In this document: one piece after another, positions 8,986 through 17,970 of the stretch
How positions within the stretch are numbered: position 1 is the first letter of the stretch
Layout of the letters: every line of letters starts with the position of its first letter
DNA from: Flavisolibacter nicotianae
GTDB taxonomy: Bacteria; Bacteroidota; Bacteroidia; Chitinophagales; Chitinophagaceae
Reading direction: 5' to 3'
DNA length: 64,000 bases
Assembly (NCBI RefSeq): GCF_003628535.1
Contig: NZ_RBCI01000009.1
Location: 1 to 64,000, forward strand
Notes under the pieces: generated by a model
Databases searched by the model: none
Seen by the model: the letters and a program-made list of their open reading frames with translations, nothing else
Told to the model about the DNA's origin: nothing
Translations under genes and position numbers: made by a program

Positions 8986-9951
8986 ATGCCTGCTAAAAAA
9001 CTGTGTCGCAGTCTCCCTGTCTTCCTGTTTGCCGTATTCAGTGCCCACTTCGCAAACGCACAAAATGAAAAGGGCCCCAACCGGGTCTTGCCTTTTTTGG
9101 ACACGGCCGTCATTGAACAGAGCGTAGGGCTGAAAGGGAAATCCAGTAACGGCGAATACAAAATCACGATCCCGCAAAACGACCTGCGCGTCGATGTTGA
9201 TGGCTTTACAATTATCCCAGCAATGGGACTGGGAACATGGGTTGACTTTGCGCCTTCGGCTGACGGCGCAATGGTCATGGGTGACCTCGTGCTGACCGAA
9301 ACCGATCTCAAGCCCGTGCAACAGGAAGTTATCAGGCAGGGACTGACCATTACCGCCATTCATAACCATTTTGTCCGCAACCATCCCAATGTATTGTACA
9401 TGCATGTGGGCGGCTCCGGACCCACTGCCGGGATAGCGCAAAAAATAAAAGCCGTGTTGGCCAAAATAGCCGAATTGCGGGGTGGCGATCCGGCGAAGGG
9501 AACGGCTTCCAACCAAAGCGTACAAAACACCCTTGATACCAAGCGCCTGGATGAAATACTGGGATCGAAAGCCGAAATGAGCAAGGGGGTATACAAATAC
9601 ACCATTGGCCGGCCCGATGTAACCCTGAAGGAACACGGCATGACCGTTACGACGTTCATGGGTTTTAATACCTGGGCCGCCTTCCAGGGTACACCGGAAA
9701 AGGCGGCCGTTGCCGGTGATTTTACCATGCTTGAAAACGAGGTTGCCCCGGTGATCAAAGCGCTGGTGGAAAACGGGATTGAAGTCGTGGCGGTCCATAA
9801 CCACATGGTGCACGAGCAACCGCGAATATTCTTTTTGCACTACTGGGGCATTGGCAATGCCGAGCAGTTAGCAAAAGGCCTTCGGGCTGCGCTGGACCAA
9901 ACCGGCAAAAAAAATGCGTCGATGGGTGAAATGAAAATGGGCAATCATTGA
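8986..9951 (+). CDS. DUF1259 (LppY/LpqO-like) exported protein
   Basis: 321 residues from ATG 8986, which is directly followed by a signal peptide (cleavage near ANAQNEK); the longer upstream frame would bury it. The mature part holds two tandem DUF1259 units, each with the same pattern: a domain start in a GxxxxWxxF context and an HNH motif, ITAIHNHFVRNHPNV at about 125 and VVAVHNHMVHEQPRI at about 275. The repeated HNHxxxxxP histidines look like a metal or ligand site. The biochemical function of the family is unknown. It is 214 bases downstream of sigZ on the same strand and convergent with the DsrE-like gene, and lies among thiol/sulfur genes. Confidence 0.85.
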   Translation: MPAKKLCRSLPVFLFAVFSAHFANAQNEKGPNRVLPFLDTAVIEQSVGLKGKSSNGEYKITIPQNDLRVDVDGFTIIPAMGLGTWVDFAPSADGAMVMGDLVLTETDLKPVQQEVIRQGLTITAIHNHFVRNHPNVLYMHVGGSGPTAGIAQKIKAVLAKIAELRGGDPAKGTASNQSVQNTLDTKRLDEILGSKAEMSKGVYKYTIGRPDVTLKEHGMTVTTFMGFNTWAAFQGTPEKAAVAGDFTMLENEVAPVIKALVENGIEVVAVHNHMVHEQPRIFFLHYWGIGNAEQLAKGLRAALDQTGKKNASMGEMKMGNH

Positions 9952-10052
9952 TCTCCGTTTAAGACCAGTGAAGCATGGAAATCGACGGCGCAGGCAGGTG
10001 GCAGAACCGCATGCGCTTTTGCCAAAAACCCAAGGCACCCTTCTCCGGTGTA

Positions 10053-10511
10053 TTAGGGATGCACAATGGCCCAGCCCTGGTATTGCCGGATAATGATTTC
10101 CCCGTTGCCACTCGGAACGTAGGAAACGAAGGGCCACAGTTCTTCTTTGCTGATGTGCCGTTCCCGAACGGTGTTTTCGCACTGGGCAAGAATGACACCT
10201 TTGTTTTGCAGGGCGGTCAGCAACGTATCGTAGTGCGCCGTTTTCCGGTACATCTCCACACCGTCTCCAAACGCAACCAGTTCCACCTGCAGTTTGCCTT
10301 TCAGGCGTGGATCTGCCAGGGCATTGTTGATGTTGCGGATGATACCCCGGATCTTCTTGTCGTCCGACTGGTTGAGAATATAGAGTGCCTTGTATTCAGT
10401 TAACGTGGCTTCCGCTCCGCGAAACGCCTGTGGCCTGGTGGTTTTCTGTGCATGACCGGTAACGGAAAAAAACAGGATCAAAAGGGCCGGAATGATTTTC
10501 AGTTTCGTCAT
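10053..10511 (-). CDS. DsrE-like exported protein
   Basis: 152 residues with a signal peptide (about 1-21, ending GHAQ). The remainder is a small alpha/beta fold of the DsrE/DsrF/DsrH type: YKALYILNQSDDKKI, then VELVAFGDGVEMY, then LLTALQNKGVILAQCENTV with the single Cys (about residue 110) at the position that carries sulfane sulfur in the family. DsrE-like proteins bind and pass on persulfide sulfur. Its ATG overlaps the stop of the persulfide-dioxygenase/rhodanese gene by ATGA, so the two are coupled. Export to the periplasm is unusual for a sulfurtransferase but occurs among Bacteroidota homologues; a redox role there is inferred. Confidence 0.83.
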   Translation of the reverse strand: MTKLKIIPALLILFFSVTGHAQKTTRPQAFRGAEATLTEYKALYILNQSDDKKIRGIIRNINNALADPRLKGKLQVELVAFGDGVEMYRKTAHYDTLLTALQNKGVILAQCENTVRERHISKEELWPFVSYVPSGNGEIIIRQYQGWAIVHP

Positions 10512-11878
10512 TGTTCTTTTAATTTTTCTGATTGGCTAAACTCCTTAACCGCCTCACCAAGATCCAGCACGGTAACACTCCCGTTGCGTTTGGAATGGAT
10601 CAGCGAACTGGCGGCCGCACTGCGGTAGCCGCCGGCACAATGTACAACGATTGGTTTGTCCGTTGGTATCTCCCCGACCCTGTTCCGCAATTCAGCCAAG
10701 GGAATAGCAAGACTGCCCGGAAAGATTTTACCGGCTTTTACCTCCGGTGTGTTTCGCACATCCACGATGGTGTACTTGTCAATGTGTCGCCGGAATCGTG
10801 CCACATCCATCGTTGCTTCCTTCACTCCACCACCGGTAACGACCAGGGCCGCGATAATCGCTGTTTCGTACCCGATCGATCCCGCCCTTTTCATCATTCG
10901 TTGCAACTGTTCTTCGTTTTCACCGGCCAGGTAAAATTTTTCGCCGGGTCTGATGATGCTGCCCAACCAGGTTTCAAACTTTCCATCTTCCATCAGGTTC
11001 ACGGAATGGGGTAAATGCCCATTCTTAAACGCTTCTCCTTTACGTGTATCCACAATCCACGCCGTTTTGTCGAATCCATTGATTTGCCCCTCGCTTTCCA
11101 GCACAGCAATCCTGGACAGGTTTTCGGCCAGCGGCGCAACGCCCTGCCTGTTCAATTCGACGGCATACGGGAAATACTGCGGAACAAAGGGCTGATCGGC
11201 CAAAAGGTTTTCAACGAATTCCGCTTTGCTTGCCGGTTGCAAACTCCAGTTGGTCTGCTTTTCCCTGCCGATCGTGCTGCTGCTTTCTTTGCCGAGGCTT
11301 TTGCCGCAGAGGGTGCCGGCGCCGTGTGCCGGGTAGACAACAACATCATCGTGCAACACCATCAGTTTTTCACGCAGCGAATGAAACATCTGCCCGGCTA
11401 GTTCTTCCCGCTTCGTGTGCATCTTGCTGGCACCTTCGCGCAGGTCGGGCCGGCCGCAGTCGCCAACAAAAAGTGTATCGCCGGTGAAAACGGCTTTCTG
11501 TTTTCCATCGTGCGCAAGCAAAATGCAAATGCTGTCGGGTGAATGACCGGGTGTAAATAGAGCGGACAGGGTTATCTTACCCAAGCGGATCGATTGCCCT
11601 TCGTCGAATGACTGGTGCGGATAGGTTGCATCCACCCGTTTGCTGGTGTAAACAGGCGCACCGGTCAGCCGGTGCAGTTCCAAATGTCCGCTGACGAAAT
11701 CGGCGTGCGGGTGCGTTTCAATGATGCCGGCAAGTTGCAGCCCGTTTTGCTGTGCAAAGTCAAGGTAAGGCTGCACCGTACGGGCCGGATCGATCAGGAT
11801 CATCTTTTTCTCGCAGTCGCTTACGACTGCGTAACTGTATTGCGAAAGGTTTTTGTCTTCGAATTGTTTTATCTGCAT
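10508..11878 (-). CDS. Persulfide dioxygenase-like MBL hydrolase fused to two rhodanese domains
   Basis: 456 residues from ATG 11878; a GTG one codon earlier is possible. Residues about 1-210 are a metallo-beta-lactamase fold with ETHPHADFVSGH, VFTGDTLFVGDCGRPDL and YPAHGAGTLCGKS, the pattern of ETHE1-like persulfide dioxygenases. Two rhodanese domains follow. The first (about 255-345) has no Cys at the active loop (YLAGENEEQL) and is probably structural. The second (about 360-455) has VVHCAGGYRSAAAS with the active Cys. The enzyme would oxidise glutathione- or other persulfides to sulfite and exchange sulfur with thiosulfate. It lies downstream of the Crp/Fnr-like site shared with the divergent MFS gene and upstream of the DsrE-like gene. 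Confidence 0.92.
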   Translation of the reverse strand: MQIKQFEDKNLSQYSYAVVSDCEKKMILIDPARTVQPYLDFAQQNGLQLAGIIETHPHADFVSGHLELHRLTGAPVYTSKRVDATYPHQSFDEGQSIRLGKITLSALFTPGHSPDSICILLAHDGKQKAVFTGDTLFVGDCGRPDLREGASKMHTKREELAGQMFHSLREKLMVLHDDVVVYPAHGAGTLCGKSLGKESSSTIGREKQTNWSLQPASKAEFVENLLADQPFVPQYFPYAVELNRQGVAPLAENLSRIAVLESEGQINGFDKTAWIVDTRKGEAFKNGHLPHSVNLMEDGKFETWLGSIIRPGEKFYLAGENEEQLQRMMKRAGSIGYETAIIAALVVTGGGVKEATMDVARFRRHIDKYTIVDVRNTPEVKAGKIFPGSLAIPLAELRNRVGEIPTDKPIVVHCAGGYRSAAASSLIHSKRNGSVTVLDLGEAVKEFSQSEKLKEQ

Positions 11879-11907
11879 CACGTCGAATGTTGATTGTAAA
11901 GTAAAGA

Positions 11908-11981
11908 CAAACTTATCTTGTGCCTCTCATCCAATGCGTGACTTCAGTCACTCAATAAACGTCAATTCTTTGGTTAATTTG
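11908..11981. promoter_or_regulatory. Divergent promoter pair sharing one Crp/Fnr-type site
   Basis: GTGACTTCAGTCAC (11938-11951) has perfect 6-base arms and the GTGA-N6-TCAC spacing of Crp/Fnr boxes. To the left, the minus strand reads TAAGTTTG at 11915-11908, a perfect Bacteroidota -7 (TAnnTTTG). To the right, the plus strand reads TTAATTTG at 11974-11981, one mismatch. In both directions the last base of the -7 is 36.5 bases from the centre of the box. That places the box near -41 of both starts, the class II activator position. Confidence 0.65.
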
Positions 11982-11989
11982 TCGGGTAA

Positions 11990-13231
11990 ATGTTTCAGGA
12001 AATGCAGGGATTAAAAGAAAATCGCGGCCAGTTTTATCTCCTGGTGCTTATCAACGCTTTTGTCGGCAGCATGGTAGGCCTGGAACGGTCGGTATTACCG
12101 GGATTAAGCCAGTCTTTTCACCTGGACAGCTATACAGCCATGCTTTCGTTTTTGGTTGCATTTGGCAGCAGCAAGGCTCTTTTTAACCTGCTGACCGGTA
12201 AACTTTCAAAAAAGCTTTCCCGCAAAAAGGTCCTGTTGCTGGGATGGATCGCCGCCCTACCGGTTCCGTTTCTCCTGCTCTATGCACCCAATTGGAATTG
12301 GATCATTGCGGCCAATATTTTTTTGGGAATCAACCAGGGACTGGCCTGGTCGTCAACCGTGATCATGAAGATTGATCTCGTGGGCGAAAAAAACCGTGGT
12401 CTCGCGATGGGCATTAACGAATTTGCCGGCTATCTCTCTGTTGGCCTGGCAGCCTACCTGGCCAGCGAAATCGCTGCGGCCAAAGGCTTTGCGTTCTATC
12501 CCTTTCTGCCGGGCATCTTCTTTTCGCTTGCCGGCCTGCTGCTTACTGTTCTCTTCGTGAAAGACACAATGCCGCATGTGTTGCACGAAGCCGAAAAAAG
12601 CAAGCTTCCCTTGTTGCCCAATATCTGGAAAGAAACCTCGTTCAGGCACCACAACATCGGCAGTGTAACCATCAACGGCTTTGTCAATAACCTGAACGAT
12701 GGCATCATTTGGGGACTGCTGCCCGTGCTGCTGGCAAGCAAGCATTTCTCGGTAACGCAAACGGGACTGGTTGCCGGCATTTATCCCGCCATCTGGGGTC
12801 TGGGACAACTCTTTACCGGCCGGTTGGGCGATCGCTATTGCAAAAAGCAATTGATCTCGGCCGGCATGGCGATACAGGCTGTTGGACTGATCGTACTGGC
12901 GCTTGCAGCAACAGTTTCGACAGCCATTTTTTCCATGACGCTGTTAGGCCTGGGAACCGCCCTGGTTTACCCCAATTTTTTGACTGTCGTGGCCGAAAAC
13001 ACGCATCCGCACCAACGGGCACAGAGCCTGAGCATTTTCCGGTTTTGGCGGGACAGCGGTTATGTTGCCGGCGCCTTGCTTTCGGGGATGCTGGCAGACG
13101 CATTCGGCATAGTTGTTACATTGCTGATCGTTGCTGCACTGACGGCGCTGGCAGGCCTTGTCGCCCAGGTTCGCATGTGCTGCACGATGAAGCTCTTCTG
13201 GAAAAGCAGCGTTTGTGCGGATCTATATTGA
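11990..13231 (+). CDS. Major facilitator superfamily transporter
   Basis: 413 residues and about twelve membrane helices. The cytoplasmic loop between helices 2 and 3 reads GKLSKKLSRKKVLLLGW and the equivalent in the second half reads GRLGDRYCKKQLISAG, both MFS signatures. The C-terminus is odd: after the last helix comes VRMCCTMKLFWKSSVCADLY with a vicinal cysteine pair. The substrate is not known. It is divergent from the persulfide-dioxygenase gene and shares its regulatory site, so export or uptake of a sulfur compound, or of a metalloid given the arsenic genes nearby, is a reasonable guess. If the predicted start of transcription is right, the ATG at 11990 is almost leaderless. Confidence 0.88.
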   Translation: MFQEMQGLKENRGQFYLLVLINAFVGSMVGLERSVLPGLSQSFHLDSYTAMLSFLVAFGSSKALFNLLTGKLSKKLSRKKVLLLGWIAALPVPFLLLYAPNWNWIIAANIFLGINQGLAWSSTVIMKIDLVGEKNRGLAMGINEFAGYLSVGLAAYLASEIAAAKGFAFYPFLPGIFFSLAGLLLTVLFVKDTMPHVLHEAEKSKLPLLPNIWKETSFRHHNIGSVTINGFVNNLNDGIIWGLLPVLLASKHFSVTQTGLVAGIYPAIWGLGQLFTGRLGDRYCKKQLISAGMAIQAVGLIVLALAATVSTAIFSMTLLGLGTALVYPNFLTVVAENTHPHQRAQSLSIFRFWRDSGYVAGALLSGMLADAFGIVVTLLIVAALTALAGLVAQVRMCCTMKLFWKSSVCADLY

Positions 13232-13284
13232 ACCGAACCACGCAGCGAATGGAGAAAAAAATCTCCGGGAAAGACTCTTCTTTT

Positions 13285-13833
13285 TTATTGCAACAGGGCT
13301 TTGTACCTGGCCGTATTGTAATCATCACTGCCGCCCACCTGTTTGATGAGTTCTCCCTTTTCATCAAAAATGAATGTAGCAGGGATATAGGGGACGCGGA
13401 ACATAGCCGGCAGGTTTTCGGTGGGATAGTAAACCGGCAATTGCATTTTCTTCGCTTTTACAAACTGCTTTGCCTGTTCAAACTGGTCGTCCAGGGAAAT
13501 CATCACAAACATGACCCGGTTCGCATCGACTGCTTGCGAAAGCTTCTCAATCGATGGCATTTCCCGCCTGCAGGGCGGGCACCACGAAGCCCATAAATTC
13601 ACAAATACCTTTTTACCTTTCAGGCTTTGCAGGTTCAATTTACGGCCCTGCATGTCCTGGATGGCAAACGAAGGCAGGCTGGCCGCAACCACCGGTGCGC
13701 TTGCCGTGTTGTGATCCGTGCTGGTTTGTACGACTTCTGTTGTTGCTGCGGCGTTTCCGTTCTTTTTGCTATCCGAGCAGGCTGAAAATGTTGCCAGGAG
13801 AACACTTGCCGAAATGATTAGGGTCTTCTTCAT
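13285..13833 (-). CDS. TlpA-like thioredoxin lipoprotein
   Basis: 182 residues. The lipoprotein signal ends ATFSACSDS. After a low-complexity linker (about 25-50) comes a TlpA/ResA domain with WASWCPPCRREMPSI as the redox site (about residue 85) and the cis-Pro loop VPYIPATF. Members reduce periplasmic disulfides, for example in cytochrome c maturation. The start ATG overlaps the stop of the upstream TlpA gene (TGATG), so both are one translation unit. It converges with the MFS gene, 53 bases apart. Its place in the sulfur cassette suggests that it keeps periplasmic thiols or persulfide carriers reduced. Confidence 0.92.
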   Translation of the reverse strand: MKKTLIISASVLLATFSACSDSKKNGNAAATTEVVQTSTDHNTASAPVVAASLPSFAIQDMQGRKLNLQSLKGKKVFVNLWASWCPPCRREMPSIEKLSQAVDANRVMFVMISLDDQFEQAKQFVKAKKMQLPVYYPTENLPAMFRVPYIPATFIFDEKGELIKQVGGSDDYNTARYKALLQ

Positions 13834-14474
13834 CAGATACGTTTACGCATGAAATATACACCGTCTTTTACCGACGCAAGACTCTTTAACTGTGCTTTAA
13901 ATGTTGCATGATTGTAAGCGCCGATCCCCTCGTTCCGGTAAACGAGTTTCCCTTCCCTGTTTAACACCACGGTAGTGGGAAGGGTACCACTGAAAATTTC
14001 CGGCGGCACCGTTCCGGAGCGTGCCAGCAAGGGCATTGAAAAACCCTTGTCCTGCAAATAGCGTTTTGCCTTCGCTGCATTGTCGTCTTCGCTGATGAAT
14101 AAAAACACAAGGTTGCTATCCCCTTTCAATTCGTTGTACATGTCGTTCAGCGAGGACATCTCGGCACGACAGGGCGGGCACCACGTTGCCCAGAAGTTGA
14201 TGAACACCACCTTTCCCCGAAGATCGGCGGTCGATACGGCTTTCCCGCTCTCATCACGAACGGCAAACGAGAGTCGATCAGCCGGAACATCGGCCAACGG
14301 CGCCTCTTTTTTAATTTCCGCCTTAAAAAGGCCGACGTTGACCAACTGTTTCAACAGCCAGGCTTTTGCATCGGTATTTATCAACAGGACGATCAGTAGT
14401 CCCCAAAAAAGGAAATTACCCGCCCTCTGCAGATTTTTTTTGTTCACGAGTTTTGTCATCCGCGTATGATTCAT
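13833..14474 (-). CDS. TlpA-like membrane-anchored thioredoxin
   Basis: 213 residues. An N-terminal membrane anchor (about 20-40, LFWGLLIVLLINTDAKAWL) replaces the lipobox of its partner. The thioredoxin domain has FINFWATWCPPCRAEMSSL (Cys pair near 105) and the cis-Pro stretch GTLPTTVVLN. It is the first gene of the two-gene TlpA unit. ATG 14474 is preceded by AAGGG at suitable spacing, which favours it over the Met five codons later. A Crp/Fnr-like box and a -7-like element lie upstream at 14602-14645, matching the layout of the persulfide-dioxygenase promoter. A pair of one soluble-anchored and one lipid-anchored TlpA suggests an electron relay; this is inference. Confidence 0.91.
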   Translation of the reverse strand: MNHTRMTKLVNKKNLQRAGNFLFWGLLIVLLINTDAKAWLLKQLVNVGLFKAEIKKEAPLADVPADRLSFAVRDESGKAVSTADLRGKVVFINFWATWCPPCRAEMSSLNDMYNELKGDSNLVFLFISEDDNAAKAKRYLQDKGFSMPLLARSGTVPPEIFSGTLPTTVVLNREGKLVYRNEGIGAYNHATFKAQLKSLASVKDGVYFMRKRI

Positions 14475-14601
14475 TGCCCTTGGTGATTTTGCAATCTTTC
14501 CTGCCAGGCTGTATGCCTTCTTTTATTTTGCTGCTGTTTGGAACAGGATCTTGCTAAAAGAATGAATACTCATTCCGCCTGGTTTCATGAAACATTTGTC
14601 G

Positions 14602-14645
14602 TAAAAATAAGCCGGAAGTCATACTTGCTTCGTGACAAGTATCAC
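14602..14645 (-). promoter_or_regulatory. Crp/Fnr-type promoter of the TlpA pair
   Basis: GTGACAAGTATCAC at 14632-14645 carries the GTGA-N6-TCAC arms. Reading the minus strand, TATTTTTA at 14609-14602 is a -7 element with one mismatch to TAnnTTTG. Its last base is 36.5 bases from the centre of the box, the same as in both promoters at 11.9 kb. The rest of the 333-base gap 14475-14807 shows no gene. Confidence 0.55.
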
Positions 14646-14807
14646 ACTTATTGGTTTCAGTATGTTTGGTAAACGCCTTGCGGCAAACGGGCCGCTCTTA
14701 CCTGTTTGACAGGGAAGGCTTATGGCGTTTGCCTGTCGCTTTTTTGTGTTTGCCTTGGAGAACTACTTTGTCAGACTTTTTCCTTTATTGCCTGCTGCAA
14801 ATTGGGC

Positions 14808-17800
14808 TTAGTTTGCCGCGGCAAGAATGTGAAAGTCTTCCAGCAAGCCGTAGGGATAGGTGTCGTAATCCTTACCGGCCGGATAAACGGTGGCCGTTCG
14901 CCAGTGCCAGGGAGAAACCAAGCCGGGTGCCGGTTTACCGTGATGCGGGCCCAGTAAATTTTTCAGGCTTCCGGTTACTCTCACTTCGACGGTGTTGCTC
15001 CCTTTTTTCAGGTAGGACGAAATATCCAGTTCGTACGGCTCATAGGCAATCATGCCCACCCTCTTCCCGTTAACATACACGGCGGCAACCGTCCCCTCCC
15101 ACCGTCCCAGGCGAACTTTGTAAAACCTGTTTGCAGAAACATTGATTGTTTTTGTGTAACTGACCTCCTGCCCGTACATCGGCATTCCCTGCTCTTTCCA
15201 GCTTCCGAAAGTGAGGGCTGCAGGCGGCGCAAGCGTCCAGCCTTTTGCGGCCGACTGCAAGGCAAAATTGCCGATCAAATACGCCGGCTCGATCTCCGAA
15301 TGCACCGTCATCTTTGGTGCCACCAGTGCCAGCTTATTCTCGCCGTATTGAACTTCGTTACCGATGGTGAAGACCTGCATGCTCCGGTCGAGCCACCACT
15401 CGCCTTTGCGCGGGCTTAAGCGTTTGCCATTGAGATAAACCTGCCACAACTGCGGACGCTCCACCACAGCTTTCAGGGAGGACAGATCCACGCCTTCGCC
15501 TACGGTAAACGAATAGGTAGCGGTAAATCCCGTACCGGCCGAAAATGTATCCCTGGCGAGTGTCCTGTCCCTGAACTGCACGGACGTGTTCCAGGGATTG
15601 CCGTTGGCAAATCCAAAATGTTTGAACAATGTATCGGTGGCACGATACACATGAAAATCGTTGAGGATTGTTCCGCCCAGGACCAGGTCGCAAAAATCGA
15701 TCATCAACGTGTTGCCGGATGCCGGCCTGATAGCGGTTGGCGCGGTGAGTTCTTTCCAGTTTTTCGGAGGGTCTGGCAGCTGCCTTATACCCTGCTGTTT
15801 TTGATCCGGTATAAAAAGCAGCAGGCTCCCCGCCGGCGGCAACTGAAAGAAAGCCTCGACCGATGCGACCGTTTTGCTTTGGTTGGGATAGAGCTGATTT
15901 TTTCCTGTAAATAAATCCATCCGGATAAGCGCTGCACCTTTCGCCTTCACATGTCCCGAAACCGGCTGTTCCAAACTTGCATTCGCTAAAAACAGCAACT
16001 TCCCGTCTTTCATTTGCCGTTGGTGATGGAACAAATTGCCCTGCACCGGCTCGTCGATTTCGACCAGCAGGTTTTTGTTCTGCAATCGCTTTTGAATCAC
16101 GGTTGTGTTCAGGGAATCAAGGCGTGCAAATCCGGCGGATTGCGTTTGGTAAAATGCATCGAGACGTTTGTCCGGCTTTCCGTCAATATACCGGAGGCTG
16201 CTGAATTGCAAAATGGTGCCACCCGCAGCCCCGAATGCTTGCAGCAGGCTAAACGTGGAGGCCTCCACGTTTTCGATTCCGTACGGCAACACAACCGTTC
16301 CATACGCTCTTTCGCCAACCACGAATTTGCCGCTCCGTACGCTGCCGTGATCCCTGATAATATTTTCAGAGCCGAGGTCATATTCCACCTGCGCTTTTTC
16401 CAGCCGGGTCAGGAAACCCTGGAAGCGGATGCCGATATCGCGGATGAACTGTTTTGGTTTGTCGTAATTGAAATACATCCACGTGGTGGTGGTAGGTTCC
16501 AGTACGAGAATGTCGTTTTGCTGTTTCCCGCTCGAAAGGGCAAGTGACAGGCGTGCAAAATATTTATTGAGCGAGCCGTAAGATGGCCACCATGGATTCT
16601 GGTACGAAAACGACTGCGGGTAGTCGTATTTGCGAGCTCCTTTCAGGGTCATGTAAGAAAGGTGCTGGTTCAGGGTGTTGACGCCAAGTACGAATTCCCA
16701 GTCGCCCAACCGTTTTAAATCTTTGAAGGTGATCTCCCAGCCCGCCCCGCCATAAGTTTCGCTCAGGGTACGTTTCTTTCCCAACTGGTTGGCCACGCTT
16801 GCCAGTTCCTTCACCGAACGGATGTTACCAAATTGTGCCCCGGGACTGGCTTCGTTAAACTGGTTGAACAACATGTCGATACCGGGCCGCTGGTGCCAGG
16901 CGTACATCGCCATGTTATCGGGCCCCCAGTTGGGATTGGGCCAGGCATGTTCCCAATAATGGCCGGTCCATTCCAAACCTTTCTTTTGCGTGAAGGCATA
17001 ATAGGGCTTGCTCCACCGCTCGATAAACAAAACCAGCAAGGTTGAAAAATAGTCATGGCGAACTTTTTTCCAGTCGCCCACCTCCTCGAGCAAGGAAGGC
17101 AGGTTCGGCACCAGGTCGTACCCCCATTTGCTGCGGAAGATGCCGAACAGGTCGGGTGTCCACCGCAGGCTGTGTTCGTCCTGCACTTCAATATTCGGCT
17201 CGTCGGAGAAAACACCGGGAACCGATTTGCCAAAATCCTTGCCGAAGATTTTTTCATATGCCGGCATGGTTACGGAAATAAATTTTTCCGTCACTCCCTT
17301 TACCAGCAGGTCCACGTACGAGAAACCACCGTACCAGTCGGAATTGTGGTAGAAGGTTTTTTTGTAGAGATAAAATTTGCCGGTCTTGTTTTTCTCGGCA
17401 TCCACCGTTTTGGTGATGTCAATAAAACGGTCTCCTTCCCTCTTCAAACAAAGAAAGAAACTGCCTGCCGTATCCGGAAGCTGCGTTGTTTTTGTCAACT
17501 GCAACATTTGCCCCTGGTTGTAGGACGAAGGCATTTCATCCGGCACATGCCCGCCGCCAAAACCACTGGGATACGAGTTCTCGTCATAGATCCATACATC
17601 GAGGTCAAGTCTTTTGGCTTCTTTCAATGTGTAGCTGCACAGGGCAAGCCATTGTGGCGAGAGATAAGGCGTGATCAGCCCGGGTCGCGGGTGAATAAAC
17701 ACACCGCCGAATTCGTTTTGCTTAAACTCCCTGAGCATTTGCGAAATGGTGCCGGAATCAACATCCGTATTCCAAACCCATAGCGGAGCACTGCCGTACT

Positions 17801-17939
17801 TCCGTCCCGGGTTTTTAAATTGTTTGGTTAGCGAACGAAAATCATCCTGCGCCGTTGCCGGGTGAAAAAGGAAGGCCAGTAACAGCGTACAGAAAAAAGG
17901 GGGGTTAACTAATCTTCGCACTGCTTTTTGTTTTCGCAT
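14808..17939 (-). CDS. GH106-like glycoside hydrolase (alpha-L-rhamnosidase type), exported
   Basis: 1043 residues with a signal peptide ending ATAQDDF. The N-terminal barrel starts SLTKQFKNPGRKYGSAPLWVWN and continues with IYDENSYPSGFGGG and FSDEPNIEV, the conserved acidic stretches of the GH106-like family. The C-terminal part contains beta-sandwich domains, including a galactose-binding-like unit (about 900-1030, VRLGRWEGTVAAVYVNGKR). GH106 enzymes release alpha-L-rhamnose from rhamnogalacturonan and arabinogalactan oligosaccharides. It is the last gene of the leftward PUL, 31 bases after the GH78 gene. The broad GH106-like group includes members whose activity is unproven, so the exact bond is inferred. 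Confidence 0.82.
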   Translation of the reverse strand: MRKQKAVRRLVNPPFFCTLLLAFLFHPATAQDDFRSLTKQFKNPGRKYGSAPLWVWNTDVDSGTISQMLREFKQNEFGGVFIHPRPGLITPYLSPQWLALCSYTLKEAKRLDLDVWIYDENSYPSGFGGGHVPDEMPSSYNQGQMLQLTKTTQLPDTAGSFFLCLKREGDRFIDITKTVDAEKNKTGKFYLYKKTFYHNSDWYGGFSYVDLLVKGVTEKFISVTMPAYEKIFGKDFGKSVPGVFSDEPNIEVQDEHSLRWTPDLFGIFRSKWGYDLVPNLPSLLEEVGDWKKVRHDYFSTLLVLFIERWSKPYYAFTQKKGLEWTGHYWEHAWPNPNWGPDNMAMYAWHQRPGIDMLFNQFNEASPGAQFGNIRSVKELASVANQLGKKRTLSETYGGAGWEITFKDLKRLGDWEFVLGVNTLNQHLSYMTLKGARKYDYPQSFSYQNPWWPSYGSLNKYFARLSLALSSGKQQNDILVLEPTTTTWMYFNYDKPKQFIRDIGIRFQGFLTRLEKAQVEYDLGSENIIRDHGSVRSGKFVVGERAYGTVVLPYGIENVEASTFSLLQAFGAAGGTILQFSSLRYIDGKPDKRLDAFYQTQSAGFARLDSLNTTVIQKRLQNKNLLVEIDEPVQGNLFHHQRQMKDGKLLFLANASLEQPVSGHVKAKGAALIRMDLFTGKNQLYPNQSKTVASVEAFFQLPPAGSLLLFIPDQKQQGIRQLPDPPKNWKELTAPTAIRPASGNTLMIDFCDLVLGGTILNDFHVYRATDTLFKHFGFANGNPWNTSVQFRDRTLARDTFSAGTGFTATYSFTVGEGVDLSSLKAVVERPQLWQVYLNGKRLSPRKGEWWLDRSMQVFTIGNEVQYGENKLALVAPKMTVHSEIEPAYLIGNFALQSAAKGWTLAPPAALTFGSWKEQGMPMYGQEVSYTKTINVSANRFYKVRLGRWEGTVAAVYVNGKRVGMIAYEPYELDISSYLKKGSNTVEVRVTGSLKNLLGPHHGKPAPGLVSPWHWRTATVYPAGKDYDTYPYGLLEDFHILAAAN

Positions 17940-17970
17940 ACGGTTGTCTTGTCGAAGGAAAAAGAAAGAT

